This document shows, piece by piece, positions 48,359 to 56,195 of a stretch of DNA of 64,000 nucleotides (position 1 is the first letter of the stretch; each line of letters starts with the position of its first letter). The notes under the pieces were generated by a model. That model made no database searches and was not told where the DNA came from. It saw only the letters and a list, made by a program, of their open reading frames with translations. The translations under genes and the position numbers were made by a program. Source of the DNA: Hyphomicrobiales bacterium. GTDB taxonomy: Bacteria > Pseudomonadota > Alphaproteobacteria > Rhizobiales > JAJFHB01. The stretch is from contig JAJFHE010000026.1 of assembly GCA_021775755.1 (NCBI GenBank), forward strand, positions 1 through 64,000, read 5' to 3'.

Positions 48359-49429
48359 TCAATCGCGCAGCATCACGATGTCGGTCTGTTTCGCGGAAAT
48401 TTCCAGAACATCGTCCAGCGCAATGCCCGTTTGTGGCGGCTGCCGAATAATCCAGCGTATTTCAGGGTCGGATGTGGACACCGCGTGGCACAGGCGATTG
48501 GCCCCCTGAAACACCGCGGACGTCACCCGGACCTTGCCGAGGGGCACGTTGCCGTGTCCCGGAGCCTTGCCAAGGCGAAGCTGTTCGGGGCGGATTGAAA
48601 GATGAACGATGTTACCCGCCTCAGCCGCACCATCGGCGACCAACGGACCGACGCTCGTTTCCAGCTTGGCGGTCTTGCCCGATACACCTGCGACCTGCCC
48701 GTTCAAAATGTTGGTATCTCCCATGAACGTCGCCGCGAAAAGACTCTTCGGCTGGAGATAGACCCGTTCCGGCGATCCGATATCTTCAATGCGCCCATGG
48801 TTCATGACGACAATCACGTCGGCGATGTGCATGGCCTCTTCCTGATCATGGGTGACGTGAACGAATGTCGTTTCGATGCGTCTCTGCAGTTCGACAAGTT
48901 CTTCCTGCATCTGGCGCCTGATTTTCAGGTCAAGCGCCCCTAAGGGCTCATCGAGCAGCAGCACGGACGGCTCGACGACAATTGCCCGCGCCAGCGCAAC
49001 ACGCTGTCTCTGGCCGCCCGACAGTTGCTGTATCCTGCGCTCGCCAAGCCCTTCAAGCCCGACCGTTTCGAGGATCGCATCGGCACGGGACCGGCGCTCC
49101 GCTCTTGCCACCTTGCGCATCGCCAGCCCGAAGCCGACATTGTCACGCACACTCATATGCGGGAAGAGCGCATAGTCCTGAAACACCGTGACCGTGGGGC
49201 GGCGCGCCGGCGGTGTCGACGTTTGATCCTCGCCATTGATGAGAACCTCGCCGGATGTCGGCGTCACGAAACCACCGAGAATCGACAGAAGCGTCGTCTT
49301 TCCACTGCCGGATGGACCAAGCAGGACGACGAACTGACCCTGTTCGATTTTCAAGTCGATATCATCCAGTGCCACCAGCGCACCGTAGGTCTTGCGGATT
49401 TTGGAAAGTCGAACGAGGGCGTCGCTCAT
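48359..49429 (-). CDS. ABC transporter ATP-binding protein (spermidine/putrescine type)
   Basis: This 356-residue ATPase has Walker A LLGPSGSGKTTLLS, signature LSGGQRQRVALARA, Walker B SVLLLDEPLGALD, an HDQEEA switch and a C-terminal TOBE domain, as in PotA-like importers. It overlaps the preceding permease gene by 4 bp. It should power import of a cationic or guanidino compound, judging from the operon. Confidence 0.93.
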   Translation of the reverse strand: MSDALVRLSKIRKTYGALVALDDIDLKIEQGQFVVLLGPSGSGKTTLLSILGGFVTPTSGEVLINGEDQTSTPPARRPTVTVFQDYALFPHMSVRDNVGFGLAMRKVARAERRSRADAILETVGLEGLGERRIQQLSGGQRQRVALARAIVVEPSVLLLDEPLGALDLKIRRQMQEELVELQRRIETTFVHVTHDQEEAMHIADVIVVMNHGRIEDIGSPERVYLQPKSLFAATFMGDTNILNGQVAGVSGKTAKLETSVGPLVADGAAEAGNIVHLSIRPEQLRLGKAPGHGNVPLGKVRVTSAVFQGANRLCHAVSTSDPEIRWIIRQPPQTGIALDDVLEISAKQTDIVMLRD

Positions 49430-50217
49430 GTGGATTCTTTCTTCTTGAACATCAGGGTCGCCGCGGCCGCAAACACCGCAACCATGGAGATTGCGAACAC
49501 AAGCGTGCCGGCGGCATTCACTTCAGGCGTCAGCCCGGCGCGCAGCATCTCGTATATGATGACCGGCAGCGTGACCTCGAAGCGGCTGAGCAGAAACGCG
49601 ACGATAAATTCATCCCACGAAAGCGTGGCGGACAGACAGAACGCGGCCAGCAGCGACGCCTTCATCATCGGCGCGGACACATAGAGCATGGTCTGCAGGT
49701 CGCTCGCGCCAAGGTCGTGCGCGGCGGCATCGATGTTTTTGTGCCGCTCGCTCATCTGCGAGTAGATGACCGCAAAGGCGAGCGGCAGATTGATGATGAC
49801 ATGGCCGATACCGACCGCCAGAAGCGACTTGGAAATGCCGGCCACGTTGAAGGTGATGAGCAGACCCATGCCGATTATCAGATAGGAGACCGTGATCGGT
49901 GCAATGAGCAGAAACCGGGCAAGGCCCGGAAACGCGCCTGGATGCCGCGACAGTCCGTAGGCTGCGAGGAAGCCGAGCAGCGTCGACGCCGCGCCCGACA
50001 GCACCGCCACCACGATGGAATTCCACAAGGCGTCGAGCAGGCGCTCGTTCGCGAAAAGTTTCTCGTACCACTGCAGGCTCGGTCCATCGAACGGCGGCAC
50101 CGGCAGCGAGCCCTCCTGAAACGAAAACAGCACAAGCACGAGCACAGGCAGATAAATGAAGATCAGTGCCGCGATCAGATAAGCCGCCGCCGGCGCGGAT
50201 GTGATCCAGCGGCTCAT
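49426..50217 (-). CDS. ABC transporter permease (PotC-like)
   Basis: This 263-residue protein has six predicted membrane helices and the EAA-loop variant DAAAHDLGASDLQTMLYVSAP, typical of binding-protein-dependent permeases of the polyamine/opine type. It overlaps both neighbours by 4 bp, which supports a heterodimeric permease with the gene upstream. Confidence 0.92.
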   Translation of the reverse strand: MSRWITSAPAAAYLIAALIFIYLPVLVLVLFSFQEGSLPVPPFDGPSLQWYEKLFANERLLDALWNSIVVAVLSGAASTLLGFLAAYGLSRHPGAFPGLARFLLIAPITVSYLIIGMGLLITFNVAGISKSLLAVGIGHVIINLPLAFAVIYSQMSERHKNIDAAAHDLGASDLQTMLYVSAPMMKASLLAAFCLSATLSWDEFIVAFLLSRFEVTLPVIIYEMLRAGLTPEVNAAGTLVFAISMVAVFAAAATLMFKKKEST

Positions 50218-51095
50218 AGCTTGTCCATTTTGAGATGGCGGGCAAACGCCAGATAGCAGCCGGTGACCACGACCATCAAGGTGATGCTCATAACCGACGC
50301 CATCGGGAAGTTCGCGGAGCGTGATATCTGCAGGATGATGGCTTGCGGAATAAGGACTTCCGTGTTGCCACCGAGTATTTGCGGCGTGATGTAATCGCCA
50401 ATCGTGATGACAAATGTGAGGAATGCACCGACTGCGACGCCGGGCGCGCTGAGCGGCAGCGTGATGCGCAGGAAAGCCTGTAAGGGAGATGCCCCAAGAT
50501 CGGCAGCCGCATGGCGGTAGTTCGGCGGGATCTGAATGAGATTGGAATAGATCGTCAGCGTCAGCAGCATGGTGAAGAAGTGCACGAAGCCAAGCACCGT
50601 AGCGCCGCGCGTATAGGCAAGGGCGATCGGTTCGCCGATCAGCCCCAGCGTTATCAGCGTGGAGTTGACGATGCCGTTGTCCGATAAAACCAGCAGCCAG
50701 CTGTACGAACGCACTACATAGGCCGTCCAGAACGGCAGGACCGTCAAAAGCAAAATGATGCGCTGCCAGCGCGGCGGCACTTTGAATGCCAGAATGTAGG
50801 CCAGCGGATAGGCGATCAATATGGAGATCACGGTAGTGATCAGCGTGACTTCAATGGAGTTTATGAGGGCGTCGACCAGATAGTCGCGCGAGAAGAACTT
50901 TTCGTAATTCGCAAGCGTCCACGTTGCCTCAAGGCGCCCTCGAAGACGCTGCCAGAAGCTGACCGCGAACATAACCAGAAACGGCGCCACGAAAAACAAA
51001 AGGGAAAACGTAAGTGCCGGGTAGGCCGCCCATCTTGTAAGGGGCAACCCACCCAGCCGGGAGGCATCCTTGAGTGTTGTCTGTGGTGCCGGCAT
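50214..51095 (-). CDS. ABC transporter permease (PotB-like)
   Basis: About 293 residues, six membrane helices and the EAA loop HAAADLGASPLQAFLRITLP. The ATG at 51095 (MPAPQTTLKDA) is chosen; a GTG at 51134 would add 13 residues but lies inside a strong stem-loop. The protein belongs to the PotB/opine permease family and pairs with the next gene. Confidence 0.9.
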   Translation of the reverse strand: MPAPQTTLKDASRLGGLPLTRWAAYPALTFSLLFFVAPFLVMFAVSFWQRLRGRLEATWTLANYEKFFSRDYLVDALINSIEVTLITTVISILIAYPLAYILAFKVPPRWQRIILLLTVLPFWTAYVVRSYSWLLVLSDNGIVNSTLITLGLIGEPIALAYTRGATVLGFVHFFTMLLTLTIYSNLIQIPPNYRHAAADLGASPLQAFLRITLPLSAPGVAVGAFLTFVITIGDYITPQILGGNTEVLIPQAIILQISRSANFPMASVMSITLMVVVTGCYLAFARHLKMDKL

Positions 51096-51116
51096 CGCGG
51101 TCGCTTGAGTGTGTGT

Positions 51117-51147
51117 GCCGGGCGGCGGCGTCACGCCGCCACCCGGC
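51117..51147 (-). promoter_or_regulatory. Strong stem-loop between binding-protein and permease genes
   Basis: GCCGGGTGGCGGCGT pairs with ACGCCGCCGCCCGGC (minus-strand sense) over 15 bp with one wobble. No T-tract follows. Such hairpins often sit after the binding-protein gene in ABC operons and stabilise its mRNA, so that more binding protein than permease is made. Confidence 0.6.
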
Positions 51148-51163
51148 TACATCCTTGTAAATA

Positions 51164-52255
51164 CTAGGATTGCAGGAACTCGGTCCACATATCCAGCATT
51201 TCTGTATCCATCTCCGCGCTTGGCAGAAGCGATACATTCGATTTTGCCAGGAAGTCCGACTGGTCGTCCCATCGCAGAAGCGTCTTGGCTTCATCGGAAA
51301 GTTCCGCGGTCGAGTTTGCCGGCATCGCCCAGAAGCAATCCGACGTCGCGAGTAGACCCTGCCCCTTTGAGCTCAGGATCCACTTGACGAATTCCATCGC
51401 CAGTTCTTTCCGGTTGGAATTGGCGAGAACGCCTATGCCTTGGTTCCAGATCAGGCCGCCATGATCCGCGATCGTCCAGTCGAGATGCGGATTTGTCGGA
51501 ATGAGGTTTGAGACAGCGAACTCCGCGCCGCCGACAATCACGTCAACGCTGCCGGTGACCAGGGCGTTTTGAACGCTGACAATGTCGCCGACCATCTTGA
51601 CGTTCGGTTTCATCGCCAGAAGCCGTTCGCGGATTGCGCCGAGGTCCGACATTTTGATGTCCGCAGGCTTCAAGCCCATGGACATGCCGATCATCTGCAA
51701 CACCGGGAAATAATAGTCGTAAACGCCGATACGGCCTTTGTACTTTTCATTCCAGGCAATGTCGCCGCGGCTCGCATCTGCCGGGTCGACGACGTCCTTG
51801 TTGTAGCAAAAGCCGTAGTATCCGAACTTCTCCGGGATCGCGTATGACTTGCCGTTAACATGGGTGTAGGGCGCGTTGCGCAATTCGGGGAAAATGTCTC
51901 CCCACGGTGCGATATCTTCCGGCAATTCCATGAGGATGCCGAGATCCGCCACTTGAGGCACGTCGGGCGCATCGATCACGATTGCGTCCCAGTCGCCCGC
52001 CGCCGACTGCTCCAGGATGGAAAGTGCGGTGCCGGTGCCTTCATAGGCCTTGGCGTTTATTTTCACGCCATGCGCGGCTTCGAACGGCTCGAGCAGCTTC
52101 GCATCGACATGATCGCACCACACGAGGATATTAAGCTCGCCTTCGGCATGGCCAACGCGCGGCAGCAGTGTGCTCGCCGCGGCAGCCCCTGCGGTGCCGG
52201 CAAGAAACCTGCGCCTGTTCATTGAACCGGTAATCGCTTTGATCCTGGGTATCAT
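51164..52255 (-). CDS. ABC transporter substrate-binding protein (PotD-like, Tat-exported)
   Basis: The start at 52255 has AAAAGGG 10 bp upstream; ATGs at 52297, 52264 and 52222 are alternatives. The protein carries a twin-arginine signal, MNRRRFLAGTAGAAAAST, ending VGHA-EG. The mature part (LNILVWCDHVDAKLLEPFEAAHGVKI, YEGTGTALSILEQ) is a family 1 polyamine-type binding protein of about 335 residues. It lies 95 bp after the ureohydrolase beta-like gene and probably captures the guanidino substrate. The ligand cannot be derived from sequence. Confidence 0.9.
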   Translation of the reverse strand: MIPRIKAITGSMNRRRFLAGTAGAAAASTLLPRVGHAEGELNILVWCDHVDAKLLEPFEAAHGVKINAKAYEGTGTALSILEQSAAGDWDAIVIDAPDVPQVADLGILMELPEDIAPWGDIFPELRNAPYTHVNGKSYAIPEKFGYYGFCYNKDVVDPADASRGDIAWNEKYKGRIGVYDYYFPVLQMIGMSMGLKPADIKMSDLGAIRERLLAMKPNVKMVGDIVSVQNALVTGSVDVIVGGAEFAVSNLIPTNPHLDWTIADHGGLIWNQGIGVLANSNRKELAMEFVKWILSSKGQGLLATSDCFWAMPANSTAELSDEAKTLLRWDDQSDFLAKSNVSLLPSAEMDTEMLDMWTEFLQS

Positions 52256-52350
52256 CGTTTCCATCCCTTTTAGGTTTTGGTTGGTCGAACACTCCATTTA
52301 AGGCTTGGCCGAAGACGGCCGCGCGGTAGCGTTACGTGCCGGGCTACCGC

Positions 52351-53397
52351 TTACTTTCCATGCTGCCATCCGGCACGGCGCAGCGAATCATCGATCGTGT
52401 TGCCGTTCTTCACCGCGACGCCCGCCATGATGCGAAGCGCCACGCACACCGCCATACGCGACGTGGATCCACTGATGTCGAACATCGGACAAAGTTCTGA
52501 AACCTCGATAACGCTCGGCCCGCCCCTGTCGGCGATTTTGGCCGCAACGCGCATGATTTCCCTGGACTCCAGACCGCCCGGCTCGGTTGCCGTGACGCCC
52601 GGTGCTGCGGATGAATCCATGACGTTGAAATTGAAGCTCAGATACTGCGCGTCCGTGCCGTCCCATACCCGACCGCAGGCCTCGTCCATCACCTCATCTA
52701 CGCCGCGCTCAAGAATCTCGAACATCGGATGAAAGCGGATGCCCCGGCTTCTGGCGAGGTCGACATGGTCTTTCGGATTGAAGGAGTTGCGCGCACCGAT
52801 ATGGGCAACGTTGTCCGAGTTCAGATTACCGAGTTCCGTGATCCGCGCGAGGGCACAGGGGCTGACATATTTTTCGCCGGCCCAGCCGTCTGCCATATCA
52901 AGATGGGCGCCCAGATGCATGTAGCCCATCTTCCTGTCGGCACCGATGTGATCGGAGAGGGCCTGCGTGGCGGGAATGGAGATCGACCGGTCGCCCCCGC
53001 AAATGATCGGTGTCAGGCCGGCGTCAAGTACGGTGCGCACCGCGTCATAAATTCTCTTGCGCGCGACTTCCGGATTGACCCGGGGCATCTGCACATCGCC
53101 GCAGTCGACAGAGGAGCCATGCAGGTCGACGTTGAATTCAAACCAGTAGGGAAAATAGTCGAGCGATGCGACGCGGAACTCGCGTGCGCCATCTTCGCAG
53201 CCGGGTTTGCCGACATTTCCCTCATCGAACGGCACGCCAAGGAACGCATATGTCGCCTCCGCGTCTTCGAGAGCCTTTTTGTCGATTGAGGCAAACGGCG
53301 CACGCAGGAAGGATATCTGGCCGGGAGAGCGGTAGTTTTCAGCATCGTCGCCGCCAAGCGGAGAAAACAGGTGGGCGAAGGCCTTAGCTGGATTCAT
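52351..53397 (-). CDS. Ureohydrolase-family protein lacking metal ligands (putative beta subunit)
   Basis: The ATG at 53397 has AAGGGAAG upstream and gives 348 residues of arginase/agmatinase fold. The metal sites are largely lost: GGDHS is GGDRS (Arg137), DAHxD is GAHLD (163-167, first Asp gone) and SxDxD is SFNFN (254-258, both Asp replaced by Asn). It cannot bind the usual binuclear centre, yet the fold is well kept (FLGVPFDEGNVGKPGCEDG, SAAPGVTATEPGG), so it is not a decaying gene. The catalytic paralogue is 28 bp upstream. In heteromeric metformin and dimethylguanidine hydrolases a ligand-less beta subunit assembles with a catalytic alpha subunit; I infer the same here. Confidence 0.85.
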   Translation of the reverse strand: MNPAKAFAHLFSPLGGDDAENYRSPGQISFLRAPFASIDKKALEDAEATYAFLGVPFDEGNVGKPGCEDGAREFRVASLDYFPYWFEFNVDLHGSSVDCGDVQMPRVNPEVARKRIYDAVRTVLDAGLTPIICGGDRSISIPATQALSDHIGADRKMGYMHLGAHLDMADGWAGEKYVSPCALARITELGNLNSDNVAHIGARNSFNPKDHVDLARSRGIRFHPMFEILERGVDEVMDEACGRVWDGTDAQYLSFNFNVMDSSAAPGVTATEPGGLESREIMRVAAKIADRGGPSVIEVSELCPMFDISGSTSRMAVCVALRIMAGVAVKNGNTIDDSLRRAGWQHGK

Positions 53398-53425
53398 CGG
53401 TTCTTCCCTTGTCTTTCGTTCTTGT

Positions 53426-54505
53426 TCACGGCGTTTCACCGCGGTTGCGCAGCGCCACCGCGCGGGCGCCGAGATAGTGGTAGATCATGTTGCAGGCGAG
53501 CTTCATGCTCATCTGGCTGGCATCGAATATTGGCGAGAGTTCAGCCAACTCCAGCACGTCGGCGCCGTACTCGCCCATGACGCGGGCAAGCTGGATCGCT
53601 TCGCGCGCCTTGATGCCATAGCTTTCGGGGCAACTTGTTCCGGGCATGCAGCTGCAGTCGAGCGAGTCCGTGTCCCAGGAAACATACACAGCCCCTGAGC
53701 CGTTCCAGGCACGCTCGAAAATGAAGTGCGTGCAGGGCTCGATGCCCTTTTCGACAACCTCCGACATCGGCACGATGGGGATGTCGTTGTCGATCCAGAA
53801 ATCCATCCAGTCTTTCGGATTGAGACCGTTTCGCGAGCCCATGTGAGCCATGTTTGCCGCGCTGCAATTGGGCAGCTTCAGCGCCTCCGGCGGACCCGAC
53901 GCATTGGTTATCTCAATGCCGCCCCAGTCGACCGCCGCGTCGAGATGGCAATCGATATGGAGATAGCCCATCTTCGCATCCGGCCGGTGCCGTCCAAGAT
54001 GCTGTGACAGCGCGCGCGCACCGGGGATCGGCACGGAATGGTCGCCGCCAACCAGGATGACCTTGGCGCCGCCCTCAAGACATTCGGTGACATAGTCGCA
54101 GATATATTGTTGAGATTTTTCGTTGTTGCCCGGAACGATGGGAACATCGCCGCAGTCGACGACATTGTAGAATGTCATCAGGTCAACGTCGTACTCGAAC
54201 ATGTAGGGGAAATATTGCGTCGACGCTTCGCGGATGCCCTGAGGCCCGCTCGATGTGCCGGTGCGTACGATCGTGCCGAGGTCCCATGGCGCTCCGAGGA
54301 AACAGATTTTCGCGCCCGCTTCGCGCACCTTCTCCCGGTCCGGTTCGCAATAGGGCGCACCCATGAATGTCATGATGCCGGCCGACTTCACTGGCCCGTT
54401 GTGCCGGGTTGGGGACTTCGTGTGAGCCAGCGGGTCGGTCTCGCGATGGGGACCGCGATGCTGGTGCGGCACGAACTCCCAGGGGTTTGACGCCTCACTC
54501 GGCAT
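53426..54505 (-). CDS. Ureohydrolase-family enzyme, putative Ni-dependent guanidine-compound hydrolase (alpha subunit)
   Basis: This 359-residue arginase/agmatinase-family enzyme keeps all six metal ligands: His156 in GGDHS, Asp185, His187 and Asp189 in DCHLD, and Asp278 and Asp280 in SWDTD. The first about 60 residues (HQHRGPHRETDPLAHTK, then FMGAPYCEPDREKV) form an N-terminal extension absent from simple agmatinases. Family members split guanidino groups to urea plus an amine. It overlaps hypA by 11 bp, and the ligand-less paralogue follows. Dedicated HypA/HypB point to nickel, as in guanidine hydrolase GdmH and metformin hydrolase. A guanidine derivative such as N,N-dimethylguanidine is the likely substrate; agmatine or arginine is less likely. 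Confidence 0.85.
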   Translation of the reverse strand: MPSEASNPWEFVPHQHRGPHRETDPLAHTKSPTRHNGPVKSAGIMTFMGAPYCEPDREKVREAGAKICFLGAPWDLGTIVRTGTSSGPQGIREASTQYFPYMFEYDVDLMTFYNVVDCGDVPIVPGNNEKSQQYICDYVTECLEGGAKVILVGGDHSVPIPGARALSQHLGRHRPDAKMGYLHIDCHLDAAVDWGGIEITNASGPPEALKLPNCSAANMAHMGSRNGLNPKDWMDFWIDNDIPIVPMSEVVEKGIEPCTHFIFERAWNGSGAVYVSWDTDSLDCSCMPGTSCPESYGIKAREAIQLARVMGEYGADVLELAELSPIFDASQMSMKLACNMIYHYLGARAVALRNRGETP

Positions 54506-54929
54506 GTTGGTCTCCCTGCATTTCAGCCGGCGCGCTCGTGCTGCCGGGTTTGTGGCTCTGCACGGAATCCGCCGGCGTGCCGGCCTCCCCGTGCAGTTCG
54601 ATTGAAACGAGTTGCATTTCCCGGCCGGTCACCACGTCGGGTGTCGGCCGCCCGCAATCGGGGCAGCGAAAATTGTATCTGCCGCTCGGCTCGGTCGTCA
54701 TATCGCAGAAGCCGCAATGCACGGTGAGCGGCACTTCCTCGATTGTGAGTTCGGCCCCCTCGCAGCAGGTGCCGCGTGCTGCGGAACCGAAACAGAAATA
54801 GAGCGCGCGCGTCATCGCGGAGAGCTGGCCGAGCCGCACATGCACCCGCCGTACGGCGCGATTGCCGCGTTGATCGGCGTAATCGTCGATAATTTCGATA
54901 AGACTGCGTGCCAGCGCCAGTTCGTGCAT
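54495..54929 (-). CDS. hypA: HypA-like nickel chaperone
   Basis: The ATG at 54929 begins MHELALARSL, with the nickel-binding His2 of the MHE motif. Zinc is held by Cys72, Cys75, Cys89 and Cys92 (CGFC, CPDC). At 144 residues it is longer than usual HypA (about 115) because of a hydrophilic tail. The start is one base after the hypB stop, and the gene overlaps the catalytic ureohydrolase gene. No hydrogenase or urease gene is in view, so it probably delivers nickel to the ureohydrolase. Confidence 0.9.
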   Translation of the reverse strand: MHELALARSLIEIIDDYADQRGNRAVRRVHVRLGQLSAMTRALYFCFGSAARGTCCEGAELTIEEVPLTVHCGFCDMTTEPSGRYNFRCPDCGRPTPDVVTGREMQLVSIELHGEAGTPADSVQSHKPGSTSAPAEMQGDQHAE

Positions 54930-54930
54930 C

Positions 54931-55842
54931 TCAACCACCACGCGCCGGATGCAGTCGGATAGGGGCGGCACTTTCGGCCATGCGCGCCTGTTCGGCCATG
55001 AGAACAATCCTGTCGATCCATCCTCCCATGCCGATGCCTTGCCGCGCAGACACCTTGATGACATCAAGGGCGGGATTGATCCGCAAGGCCCGTTCAACAG
55101 CCTTGTCGGCATCGAAATCCACATACGGCAGAAGATCGATCTTGTTCAGAATGAACAAATCGGCGGCAGCGAACATGTCGGGATACTTGAGCGGTTTGTC
55201 GTCGCCCTCCGTAACCGACAGTATGACCACCTTGCAGGCTTCACCCAGGTCGAACGATGCGGGGCACACCAGGTTGCCGACATTTTCGATAAATGCGACG
55301 CCGCCGGCCCGCAGCGGCAGATCTTCCATCGCATGGCCAACCATATGCGCGTCGAGATGACACCCCCGGCCCGTGTTCAACTGTACCGCGGGAACACCAA
55401 GCACACGTATCCGCTCTGCATCATTGGACGTCTGCTGGTCGCCTTCTATGACGCAGACCGGCATGACATCGCAGAGTGCGGCGATCGATGCTTCAAGGAG
55501 CGTTGTCTTGCCGGCGCCCGGGCTCGAAACGAGATTGAGCGCCAGCACGCCGAGGTCGGCAAACCGCTTTCTGTTCGCCTCCGCGTAGACATCGTTCTTC
55601 GACAGAATGTCCTTTTCGATGGATATCAGTTCCGACGCATCAAGTCCGGGCACACTCAAGCCGGCCTCGTTCCGGCCGAAATGATGGTGGCCACCACTGT
55701 GCTCGTGGTTATGGTCGTGGTGGTTATTGTGGTGATTAGAGTGGTGATTAGAGTGGTAATTAGAGTGGTGATGTCCGCTATTGGCGGCGCCATTGGAATG
55801 TTTGTCGCTGCTGGCATCTCCGCAACCGCAGACCGAACACAT
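54931..55842 (-). CDS. hypB: HypB-like nickel GTPase with histidine-rich region
   Basis: This 303-residue protein has the N-terminal metal motif CSVCGC (Cys2, Cys5, Cys7), a histidine-rich stretch at 24-54 with 16 His, and a G domain with SSPGAGKTT (107-114), [31 protein letters not shown] (metal-site Cys) and NKIDLLPY. HypB stores nickel and uses GTP to hand it to HypA and the target enzyme. It is the first gene of the operon and starts about 140 bp from the predicted promoter. Confidence 0.94.
   Translation of the reverse strand: MCSVCGCGDASSDKHSNGAANSGHHHSNYHSNHHSNHHNNHHDHNHEHSGGHHHFGRNEAGLSVPGLDASELISIEKDILSKNDVYAEANRKRFADLGVLALNLVSSPGAGKTTLLEASIAALCDVMPVCVIEGDQQTSNDAERIRVLGVPAVQLNTGRGCHLDAHMVGHAMEDLPLRAGGVAFIENVGNLVCPASFDLGEACKVVILSVTEGDDKPLKYPDMFAAADLFILNKIDLLPYVDFDADKAVERALRINPALDVIKVSARQGIGMGGWIDRIVLMAEQARMAESAAPIRLHPARGG
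55729..55764. repeat. 12-bp tandem repeat in the His-rich region of hypB
   Basis: GTGGTGATTAGA occurs at 55729-55740 and 55741-55752 and with one change at 55753-55764. The unit encodes four residues (histidine/serine/asparagine), so slippage would change the number of nickel-binding histidines without breaking the frame. Confidence 0.8.
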
Positions 55843-55967
55843 TTTTCCACTCCTCCCCTAGCGCTTCGTGGCGATCTTCATTCCGTGCATCGCCTGAACT
55901 CACCGACAACACCATCGGCAAATTTATTATCTAACATTAAATTACTGTTTTTATTGTGATATTTTTG

Positions 55968-55981
55968 ACTGATTCATCAGT
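55968..55981 (-). promoter_or_regulatory. Inverted repeat at the hypB operon transcription start (operator candidate)
   Basis: ACTGAT-TC-ATCAGT is a perfect palindrome with a 2-bp spacer, placed 7 bp downstream of the predicted -10 element and so over the transcription start. It is a good repressor site candidate for the TetR protein encoded at the operon end. Confidence 0.5.
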
Positions 55982-55988
55982 AAATCTC

Positions 55989-56017
55989 ATTAAACTCGAG
56001 ATCCGGATCGGAGTCAA
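55989..56017 (-). promoter_or_regulatory. Predicted promoter of the hypB-hypA-ureohydrolase-ABC operon
   Basis: On the minus strand TTGACT (56017-56012) and TTTAAT (55994-55989) are separated by 17 bp, close to the housekeeping consensus. The DNA downstream to about 55920 is strikingly AT-rich compared with the surroundings. The 5' leader is about 140 nt; I looked for a guanidine riboswitch in it and saw no recognisable one. Confidence 0.6.
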
Positions 56018-56195
56018 GCACCCGCACCCGCCCGGGGCGCTGTTGCAACGGCGCGCCGATGCATCGGTCCGGTATTGTCAGATATCTCTGGAATGGCGCC
56101 TGTGGATAGCCAATCTTGGCGAAAATTCGTTTGTGTGCTATGTTTTCCCGGCTTGGCTGTATGCCGGCACGATTACAACAAAAGGGAGTCGCCCT

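Noticed and set aside
52351-54505. Annotation of both ureohydrolases as agmatinase (speB)
   Set aside because: One lacks the metal ligands, the other has an N-terminal extension and nickel chaperones; calling them agmatinases would hide the likely guanidine-type chemistry.
54495-55842. HypA/HypB as part of a hydrogenase maturation cluster
   Set aside because: No hypC, D, E, F or hydrogenase structural gene adjoins; the direct partners are ureohydrolases and an ABC transporter.
55843-55990. Guanidine riboswitch in the leader of the hypB operon
   Set aside because: I looked on the minus strand for conserved guanidine-I type segments and saw none; the leader is AT-rich with only a short palindrome.
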